Assembly (NCBI RefSeq): GCF_001699815.1
Contig: NZ_MCGB01000025.1
Coordinates: forward strand, 310,001-374,000
DNA: 64,000 bases
Source: Ralstonia pickettii
GTDB taxonomy: Bacteria > Pseudomonadota > Gammaproteobacteria > Burkholderiales > Burkholderiaceae
Reading direction: 5' to 3'
Part shown: piece after piece, positions 9,161 through 16,114 of the stretch
Layout of the letters: every line of letters begins with the position of its first letter
How positions within the stretch are numbered: the stretch's first letter is position 1
The notes under the pieces: model-generated
What the model was told of the DNA's origin: nothing
What the model saw: the letters and a program-made list of their open reading frames with translations, nothing else
Database searches by the model: none
Made by a program: the position numbers and the translations under genes

Positions 9161-9718
9161 TCAAGGTTTGCCGAGGCGCTCGATCGTAAGCATGCCGTGA
9201 CCGTCCAGATCCATGGTCTTGGTGTCGCCGACGCGCAACGAGGTGTCGAGGTTGCGTGCCCAGGTGTCGACCCGGGCAGGGGACTCGGCGTCGGGCGACG
9301 GCTGGAACCGATGCAGCGTTACGCCGATGGACAGCGTCTGGAACTCGCCCGATACGACCATCGGCCGCAGGGTGACATCGACGCCGGTCTTGGCCCAGCG
9401 GTGACGTATGAATTGGCACGTGGTGGTGTCGCAGCCCAGCGGGATCGTGTCGTCGGGCAGGCCGGCGGCGAAGCGCGCCTCCCATTCCTTGCGTGGTATC
9501 GAGCCGCCCACGTCGTACGTATGGGTGCGTTCGAGCAGTGCGACGTGCTGGCCCGTGGTGGATGTTTCGGCCGAAAGCGTGACGCGTTTGGTTTCGGATT
9601 GCCCATCGAATTGCGCGGTGACGCTGAGGATCACGGGCGTGGTTGGTTGCGCCAAGGCTGGGGCGGCGGCGAGGCAACAACCGAGCAGCATTGCACGAAC
9701 CGTTTGGCGAATCGTCAT
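9161..9718 (-). CDS. Secreted protein of unknown function
   Basis: The 185-residue product has a signal peptide (core about residues 8-21, cleavage likely after ALA at 23). The mature part looks beta-rich and has two Cys close together in GCDTTTCQF. Its start overlaps the stop of the upstream peptidase gene by 4 nt (ATGA at 9715-9718), which implies translational coupling with the MtfA-like protein. I do not recognise the family. A periplasmic location contrasts with the cytosolic location of MtfA, so a direct partnership is not obvious. Confidence 0.7.
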   Translation of the reverse strand: MTIRQTVRAMLLGCCLAAAPALAQPTTPVILSVTAQFDGQSETKRVTLSAETSTTGQHVALLERTHTYDVGGSIPRKEWEARFAAGLPDDTIPLGCDTTTCQFIRHRWAKTGVDVTLRPMVVSGEFQTLSIGVTLHRFQPSPDAESPARVDTWARNLDTSLRVGDTKTMDLDGHGMLTIERLGKP

Positions 9719-10581
9719 GGCAGGAATCCCTCCTGGCGTTGTTCAGAGTCCAGCACGCGCCGTGCCGGATCTTGCAGGTAGAACGCTTGCAGGAGCGCGT
9801 ACAACGATGGCAGCGTCTCAAGCAGGGCCAACGGTTCGACGAAGAACGCCTCTGACGCCACCGCAAAGAACTCGGCAGGATGCTGCGCGCCATAGGGATC
9901 GAGCAGCGAAAGAATCGGATCCTCGCCCCACCGGCGCTCCGGAAGCTGCTCGCAACGATTGGCAAAGGCGTCGTACTCCGCGTAGAGATCATCGGCCCAT
10001 TGCTCGCGGTCAACGTTGGCATGCAAGCGCGATGAAAACGCAGGGATGCCGTCCGACTCGCCGTTGAGCATGTCGAGCTTATGCGCGAACTCATGCACCA
10101 CCACGTTATACGGCTGCGCACCCGGCTCGGCCAGTGCGCCCCCGAGTTCGATGTCCTGCCACGAGAGGATGACCGGACCGTGCTCCCATGCCTCACCGGC
10201 GGCTTCTTCGCGCACGTTGTGCACGACGCCGTCTTCATCCATGACTTCCTTGCGGATGACGAACTCGCCAGGGTAGATGACGACGCCGTGCCATCCGCTG
10301 TACCACGTGATGCCCAGCTCCAGGATCGGCACGCTGGCTTGCGCGGCAATGCTGACCACCATGTCGTCGGTGAGCGGCAAATCGTGCGCGGTGGTGAATT
10401 CCTTTTCGGCGATGAAGAGCGTGGCCGTTTCACGCAGGCGTGCGAGGTCCGTGCCGGGCCAGTCGAGCAAAAAGGGCAGTCCATCCAGCGCGCGTGACCA
10501 CCGCGCGTCTGAGATGGCGTAACGCGTCAGGCGCCGCGCACGTGCGCGGCCTGAGAACCAGCGGAAAACGGACGAAAGCAT
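9715..10581 (-). CDS. mtfA: M90 family zinc metallopeptidase (MtfA-like)
   Basis: The 288-residue protein is a gluzincin-type cytosolic peptidase. The zinc motif HEFAHKLD supplies two His ligands and the catalytic Glu, and a downstream Glu in PAEFFAVASEAF fits the third ligand. Family-typical segments include the N-terminal YAISDARW, ITWYSGWHGVVIYPGEFV and the C-terminal LQAFYLQDPA. E. coli MtfA is about 265 residues and binds the repressor Mlc; whether an Mlc partner exists here is unknown. The gene overlaps the following secreted-protein gene by 4 nt. The start at 10581 gives a natural amphipathic N-terminus. Confidence 0.88.
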   Translation of the reverse strand: MLSSVFRWFSGRARARRLTRYAISDARWSRALDGLPFLLDWPGTDLARLRETATLFIAEKEFTTAHDLPLTDDMVVSIAAQASVPILELGITWYSGWHGVVIYPGEFVIRKEVMDEDGVVHNVREEAAGEAWEHGPVILSWQDIELGGALAEPGAQPYNVVVHEFAHKLDMLNGESDGIPAFSSRLHANVDREQWADDLYAEYDAFANRCEQLPERRWGEDPILSLLDPYGAQHPAEFFAVASEAFFVEPLALLETLPSLYALLQAFYLQDPARRVLDSEQRQEGFLP

Positions 10582-10643
10582 ACGGCCAGTATATCGACCG
10601 TCGCGCGCGACTTCGCGACGCGCGCTTTCATTTGGGGATGGGG

Positions 10644-11312
10644 TCAGGCGACCGACAGCAGGCGCGCGCCGCGCTGGTTGGCGACGTACACGGCCTCGGT
10701 ACGGCTGCGTACTTTCAGGCGCCGATACAGGGTGCTGATATGCGCCTTGGCTGTCGCCTCGGAGATGTTCAGCATGCGGCTGATCGTCTTGACCGGATGC
10801 CCGCGCGAGAGCAGCACCAGAATCTCGTACTGCCGGGGCGTAATGCCGAGCAGCTTCGGATCGGTCTGAGGGTCGCCAGCGAGCGCAGGGTTGGGCGCAC
10901 CGTCCAGGCGCGATTCCGGCAGCAGTGCGCTGGCCGGAATGTATTGGCCACCCACCAGCACCAGTTCCAGCGAAGCCGCGATGACTTCGCCCGGCGAATG
11001 CTTGAGCGTGTACCCGGACAATCCCATCTGCATCAGCGTACGGATGATGTCGGGCGATTCGGATTCAGCCAGCACGACCACGTGGCGCGCGTGCGGCCGG
11101 TGCATGATCTCGCCGATGGCCGACAACTCATCGAGATGTGGCAGCGGCAGGCCGATGACAAGAAGACCCGCGTCGGCATTGGTTTCGATGGCGTCGAACA
11201 TCCCTTCGTCTGGCTCGACGACAGTGACGCCGGTGACGCCTTTGAGCGTCCGTAGCAGGTGCGCAATGCCTGTACGCACCAACGGATGGGCTTCGATCAA
11301 AACAGTGTTCAT
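10644..11312 (-). CDS. LuxR/NarL-type regulator with a degenerate receiver domain
   Basis: The 222-residue protein has an N-terminal receiver-like domain (1-120) and a C-terminal LuxR HTH (about 155-215: LTPRQYEILVLL-type start, SRGHPVKTISRMLNISEATAKAH core). The receiver starts VLIEAHPLVRTG, where NarL proteins have VDDHP, and the segment where the phospho-acceptor Asp should sit reads LLVIGLPLP, with Gly instead of Asp. The conserved Lys in GYTLKHSP remains. It is therefore probably not controlled by ordinary Asp phosphorylation. No histidine kinase gene is adjacent. ATG 11312 is used because it begins the domain; longer in-frame starts would add unrelated sequence. Confidence 0.85.
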   Translation of the reverse strand: MNTVLIEAHPLVRTGIAHLLRTLKGVTGVTVVEPDEGMFDAIETNADAGLLVIGLPLPHLDELSAIGEIMHRPHARHVVVLAESESPDIIRTLMQMGLSGYTLKHSPGEVIAASLELVLVGGQYIPASALLPESRLDGAPNPALAGDPQTDPKLLGITPRQYEILVLLSRGHPVKTISRMLNISEATAKAHISTLYRRLKVRSRTEAVYVANQRGARLLSVA

Positions 11313-12399
11313 CGTTGTTCTCGACCTGTTACCGATCTTGCGAACATCCTTGTCGCCCAGGCGAGATACAGGCCGGAGCAGACCCCCGTTCCGAATCATT
11401 TTAGTGGCGGAAGTCAAAAATGACAGCCGCCACGGCCATGCCTCGGGACTCTCGTTGCTGCGTCCAGGCTACTGTAGCCCAGCGTTTGCCAGGGCGCGCA
11501 ATTCGACCACTGGAGAGCCTGCGCCCGACCACCGCGATTTTTGATGGCGACAGCTGTTTCAGTCGCGACACAAAATCGCCTGTCATGCCGGGTTGGATGG
11601 TTCTCCGCGTTGAAAATATCCCGTTAAAACAAGGCGTTAGCCGTCATGGCATGGATGTCGCTCTATCCCCGACGGGGAGGAGCTAGCCATGCCGACAATC
11701 GCGCAGCGCTGTGCTCGACGTTTGCCGTTCGGGTGGACGGTCGAGAGGACCGGAGTGGTGGCAAACCGCGCGGCCATGATCGTCATGATGCCGGCGCTCG
11801 CAATAGACGGCGACCTCATCGTGCGGCGTGCAATCGCGCTGCTGGTCGCCCTTCGAAGCGTTCTCGCCGATACGTTGCCGGCGCGACTCGCATTCGGTCT
11901 TGTTCCCACCCGCGCATTCGATCCATCCACCGGTTCTGTCGTGTCCGCACTCACGGACGGCGAACTGAGTACGTCGCATGCGTGGCTTAACAATCCAACG
12001 GCGAGGGGGCTTGCGCAATCCCCCCGGAAGTGGGGTGTATCCGGGTGTGTGTCAGCTACCACGCCGGATGATCGGCGCCGCGACAGTCTCTTGGCGCAGG
12101 TCGGCGCTGTTGGTGCGACTCCGCGTGCACTAAATGTGGCGCTTTCGCAACGTACGCTGCAGGAGCAGGTACGGCGGCTGTTCAACGGTTTCGTGCTCCG
12201 TCCCCCGGCGGGCACTCTTTTCTCATTAGCCATCCTCAAGCGGGATCCCGATGCAAGCCAACCTGACCGCATTTGCCGCGCTAGCGCCGCCGATTCCTTC
12301 GCATGCCAGCTGCTGGGTTCAGCGCACTGAACCAAGTATTGGATGAATCGGGTGAGGAAAGCGAGAGGCTGGCCGGGGCGCCATTCCTTCGGCTTGCCC
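11313..12399. other. 1.1-kb stretch without a recognised gene
   Basis: No protein family was recognised on either strand. It must hold promoters for the minus-strand LuxR-type gene. The best coding candidate is listed separately at 11689-12330. Open frames on the minus strand here look like shadows, with Ser/Arg-rich low-complexity translation. Confidence 0.6.
11689..12330 (+). CDS. Putative protein, unknown (weak coding evidence)
   Basis: This 213-codon frame is preceded by a strong ribosome-binding sequence, GGGGAGGAG, ending 7 nt before the ATG, which is the only direct support. The translation has a hydrophobic stretch near residues 25-57 and a segment around ALSQRTLQEQVRRLF that faintly resembles the HTH of AraC-type regulators. 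The rest resembles no family I know, and its composition is unlike neighbouring proteins. It could be a remnant of a regulator gene or a chance frame. It is convergent with the VpsR-like gene. Confidence 0.3.
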   Translation: MPTIAQRCARRLPFGWTVERTGVVANRAAMIVMMPALAIDGDLIVRRAIALLVALRSVLADTLPARLAFGLVPTRAFDPSTGSVVSALTDGELSTSHAWLNNPTARGLAQSPRKWGVSGCVSATTPDDRRRDSLLAQVGAVGATPRALNVALSQRTLQEQVRRLFNGFVLRPPAGTLFSLAILKRDPDASQPDRICRASAADSFACQLLGSAH

Positions 12400-12444
12400 A
12401 AAAAAAAGCGCATCCGGGGGGCATAGCACCCACGCTATGCCCCC
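12400..12444 (-). terminator. Terminator of the sigma54 activator gene
   Basis: A perfect 11-bp stem GGGGGCATAGC/GCTATGCCCCC (12417-12427 with 12434-12444) precedes, on the minus strand, eight T residues (A run at 12400-12407) after an 8-nt spacer. Confidence 0.65.
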
Positions 12445-12475
12445 GCCGATCGGAATGAAAACGATGAGCCCAGGC

Positions 12476-13849
12476 CTAGGCCGGGTGCAGTGGATGCTCT
12501 GCTCGAATGCCGTGCTTCTGCATCAACCGATACAGCGTGACGCGAGACACCGCCAATTCGCGCGCGGTCATGCCCATATGGAAGCCGTTGCGGGCGATGG
12601 CCGTGCGGATGGCATCGGACTCTGCACCCTCGCGCGCTTCCTCCAGTGTCTGGCCCGAGACGGATGCATAGCCTTCGAGGTGCAGGTCGGCCGCGGAGAT
12701 CTTGCGGTTGTCGGTCATCACCAGCGCGCGGCGCACGCGGTTGATGAGTTCGCGCACGTTGCCCGGCCACGGGTAATGCATCATCGCGTGCAGCGCGCAG
12801 GGCGTGAACCCGCGGATCCGGTGCGACGCCTCGCTGGCATGCTGGGCCAGGATGTGTTGGGCCAGCAGCACGATGTCGCTGCCGCGCTCGCGAAGCGGTG
12901 GCACCGACAAGGTGAGCACGCACAGTCGATGAAACAGATCGGTGCGAAATCCGCCGTGGTGTTGGGCGGCTTCCAGATCCACGTGCGTTGCCGAAATGAT
13001 GCGGATGTCCAGCGGAATCGCCTGGTGCCCGCCAAGCCGCGTAATCGTGCCTTGTTGCAGGAAGCGCAGCAGGCTGACTTGGCTCTCAAGCGGCAGGTCG
13101 CCGATTTCATCGAGGAACAGCGTGCCGCCGTTGGCATGCTCGACCCAGCCGATATGACGCTGATGCGCGCCGGTAAACGCGCCTTTTTCGTAGCCAAACA
13201 ATTCGGACTGGATCAGGTGCGGCGGAATCGCCCCGCAATTGATGGCGATGAACGGCCCGCCTGCGCGCGAGGAAGCCTCGTGAATGGCCTGGGCAGTCAG
13301 CTCCTTGCCCGTGCCTGACTCCCCCGCGATGAAGGCTGGCGCGCTGTTCTGCGCGACCTTGCGGATGGCGCGAAACAGGCCGTGCATGGCAGGGCACTCG
13401 CCCAGCATGCGCGCATGATTGGCCTTCGGCGCTGGCGTGACTTCCTGCGCGAGCGAGGCCATGCCCCAGGCGTGACGCAGCGAATACGCAGCCTCGTCCG
13501 TGCGCAGCGGCATCTGCACGTAGTCCACGCAGTAATCGCGCACGAGCTGGCGCACGCGTTCGTGGTTCAGCATGGCCGGCGGCAGGGCCGCCACCCAGCC
13601 CACATGCGAGACTTGCATGCAGCGCTCGAGCAAATCCAACTCCGCAGCAGAGAACGCGCTGCCGAAATCGACCAAGCCCGCCTTGGGAACGCCGTCACGA
13701 ATGGCACAGCCCAGTTCGCGCATCGACGCTACGCGTCGCACGTGCCAGTCCGCACCCAAAATCGTCTCGTCGATCTCCCCCATCCCCGCGCGTGACGCCA
13801 CTACGACGGTTCGGCACGCGGCAGTACATTCCAGCGACTCTTCGCGCAT
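12476..13849 (-). CDS. Sigma54-dependent (VpsR-like) transcriptional activator
   Basis: The 457-residue enhancer-binding protein activates sigma54 RNA polymerase. The N-terminal 120 residues resemble the VpsR/FleQ-type receiver-like domain, with a candidate Asp in GLVDFG. The AAA+ domain has Walker A GESGTGKE, the sigma54-contacting loop KGAFTGA, Walker B GGTLFLDEIGD and the WPGNVRELIN sensor II region. A Fis-type HTH (TARELAVSRVTLYRLMQKHG) ends the protein. Start 13849 follows a GGGGGAAA ribosome-binding sequence; longer in-frame starts are rejected. Homologues control exopolysaccharide or biofilm genes, but no such genes are nearby, so the regulon is unknown. Confidence 0.9.
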   Translation of the reverse strand: MREESLECTAACRTVVVASRAGMGEIDETILGADWHVRRVASMRELGCAIRDGVPKAGLVDFGSAFSAAELDLLERCMQVSHVGWVAALPPAMLNHERVRQLVRDYCVDYVQMPLRTDEAAYSLRHAWGMASLAQEVTPAPKANHARMLGECPAMHGLFRAIRKVAQNSAPAFIAGESGTGKELTAQAIHEASSRAGGPFIAINCGAIPPHLIQSELFGYEKGAFTGAHQRHIGWVEHANGGTLFLDEIGDLPLESQVSLLRFLQQGTITRLGGHQAIPLDIRIISATHVDLEAAQHHGGFRTDLFHRLCVLTLSVPPLRERGSDIVLLAQHILAQHASEASHRIRGFTPCALHAMMHYPWPGNVRELINRVRRALVMTDNRKISAADLHLEGYASVSGQTLEEAREGAESDAIRTAIARNGFHMGMTARELAVSRVTLYRLMQKHGIRAEHPLHPA

Positions 13850-14070
13850 GGTTTCCCCCGTTCGATTTTTCGTGTGGTTCGTTCTTTGCCGAGGCGGCCC
13901 GGCCAGGGCAGGCTTGCAGTATGGTTGCCGGGTTTCTCTTTTGCGATGACGTTTAAGGACGATGGTGGCAAACGCTTGCGCGCCCGGACTGTAATGCAAA
14001 TGAACTAGCGAATTTCACGACTTTGACAAGAGAACACCGAGGAAAAACTTGTAGTTGACACAGCAATAAA

Positions 14071-14098
14071 AAAAGCGCACCACGATGGGTGCGCTTTT
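14071..14098 (-). terminator. Terminator of rho
   Basis: AAAAGCGCACC (14071-14081) and GGTGCGCTTTT (14088-14098) form an 11-bp stem ending in T residues, 20 nt after the rho stop on the minus strand. Confidence 0.85.
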
Positions 14099-14117
14099 CG
14101 CTATGCAGGCAGGAGAC

Positions 14118-15381
14118 TTAGCCGCCGCGTCGCATCATGTCGAAGAACTCAGCGTTGTTTTTCGTCGTCTTGAGTTTGTCGAGCAGGAATTCCATCGCCT
14201 CGACCTCATCCATGTCATGGATGAACTTACGCAGAATCCACACCTTCTGCAGGATGTCCGGCTTGATCAGCAGTTCTTCCCGGCGCGTGCCCGACTTGTT
14301 CAGGTTGATGGCGGGGTAGACGCGCTTTTCGGCCAGGCGGCGTTCCAGGTGCACTTCCATGTTGCCGGTGCCCTTGAATTCTTCATAGATCACGTCGTCC
14401 ATGCGGCTTCCGGTTTCGATCAGCGCCGTACCGATGATGGTGAGCGAACCGCCTTCTTCCAGGTTACGTGCCGCACCGAAGAAACGCTTCGGGCGCTGCA
14501 GCGCATTGGCGTCGACACCGCCGGTTAGCACCTTGCCCGAGGTTGGCACCACAGTGTTGTAGGCGCGGGCCAGTCGCGTGATCGAGTCCAACACGATCAC
14601 CACGTCCTTCTTCAGTTCGACCAGGCGCTTGGCCTTTTCGATGACCATTTCGGCCACCTGCACGTGACGCACGGCAGGCTCATCGAACGTCGATGCCACC
14701 ACTTCACCGCGCACGGTGCGCTGCATTTCGGTCACTTCTTCCGGGCGCTCGTCGATCAGCAGTACGAACAGCTCGGCTTCCGGATGGTTGGTCGCGATGG
14801 CGTGCGCAATGTGCTGCAGCATCACGGTCTTGCCCGACTTCGGGCTTGCTACCAGCAGCGCCCGCTGGCCGCGACCGATCGGGGCGATCATGTCGATGAT
14901 GCGGCCAGTGATGTTCTCTTCGGCCTTGATGTCGCGTTCGAGCGTGAGCGGCTTGTTCGGGTGCAGCGGCGTCAGGTTCTCGAACATGATGCGGTTCTTC
15001 ACCGCTTCAGGAGGCTGCGTATTGACCTTGTCGACCTTCACCAGCGCGAAGTAGCGCTCGCCATCCTTGGGCGTGCGGACTTCACCTTCGATGGTGTCAC
15101 CGGTGTGCAAATTGAATCGGCGGATCTGCGACGGGCTGATGTAGATGTCGTCGGTGCTGGCCAGATACGAGGTTTCCGGCGAGCGCAGAAAACCGAAGCC
15201 ATCGGGCAGCACTTCAAGTGTGCCGTCCCCGAAAATCGTTTCCCCCTGTTTCGCCTTCTTTTTCTAGGATGGCAAACATCAATTCCTGTTTGCGCATGCG
15301 CTGCGCGTTATCGATCTCCAGCTGCCCCGCCATTTCCAGCAATTGGGACACGTGCAAGGATTTCAGTTCTGTCAGATGCAT
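14118..15381 (-). CDS. rho: Transcription termination factor Rho (one-base frameshift as given)
   Basis: Rho is the hexameric RNA helicase that ends transcription at C-rich sites. The full product should be about 420 residues starting at ATG 15381 ([18 protein letters not shown]). The RNA-binding and ATPase domains are intact, with Walker A SPKSGKTV and the Q-loop/R-loop region. The reading frame breaks near 15263-15266: the upstream frame reads MFAIL then an aberrant EKEGETGG, while the expected KKKAKQGE continues one base later. The span of 1264 nt is 421 codons plus one base. Removing one base in the CTAG at this point restores the family sequence. It is either a sequencing error or a real frameshift; as given, only a 364-residue product starting inside the gene (from about 15212) could be made. 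Confidence 0.9.
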
Positions 15382-15570
15382 AGACGAAAGATGAGGGAAG
15401 GGCCCGAACGGGCGGCGAAACGAGAAACGGGGGAGGGGGGGCAGGTCGAGCGAACGCTCGGGGAAACAGATTGGCTGCAATCTTAGCACAACGCTGGCGG
15501 GCTTCCAGGCGGAAGTGCGCCAGCGTGTGTGTGGGGCAACGCGAAAGGTCGCCTATAGCCGAAAAACGGC

Positions 15571-15897
15571 TTACAGGTGGCTGTCCAGGAATGCAGTCAG
15601 TTGCGACTTGGACAGCGCGCCCACCTTTTGCGCGGCCACAGCGCCATTCTTGAACAGAATCAGCGTTGGGATGCCGCGAATGCCGAACTTGGCCGGCACG
15701 CCCTGGTTCTCATCGACGTTGATCTTGGCGATTTGCACCTTCTCGCCGTAGTCCTTGGAAACCTCGTCCAGGATCGGGGCGATCATTTTGCAAGGACCGC
15801 ACCATTCGGCCCAGAAATCGACCAGCACGGGTTTGTCGGACTTGAGCACGTCTGCCTCGAAGGACGCGTCGCTCACATACTTGATCTGTTCGCTCAT
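15571..15897 (-). CDS. trxA: Thioredoxin 1
   Basis: The 108-residue cytosolic dithiol oxidoreductase has the active site WCGPC in the [14 protein letters not shown] context. It also carries the cis-Pro motif GIPTL and the buried Asp in LVDFWA. Length equals typical Trx1. ATG 15897 ([10 protein letters not shown]) is chosen because it gives the standard N-terminus and has AGAGG upstream; an in-frame start at 15948 would add 17 residues. It is upstream of rho on the same strand with about 190 nt between them, an order common in proteobacteria, and is divergent from addB. Confidence 0.97.
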   Translation of the reverse strand: MSEQIKYVSDASFEADVLKSDKPVLVDFWAEWCGPCKMIAPILDEVSKDYGEKVQIAKINVDENQGVPAKFGIRGIPTLILFKNGAVAAQKVGALSKSQLTAFLDSHL

Positions 15898-16114
15898 GGC
15901 GGGAACCTCTGTTATTTCGTAAAAGCTGGCGACGTGCGCCGAACCCATACATTACACGATTACACGGACCGGCGTGCATTGAGACCACTGTCGGCGCGGA
16001 TGCTGCTGATATAGTACCGACGCCTCTATTTTCAACCGATTCGACTGTTGATTGTGGCTATCTCGCAGATAGCCGCAGGTCTTCGCTTCCCGGTATATCG
16101 CCATATTCCCTCGC

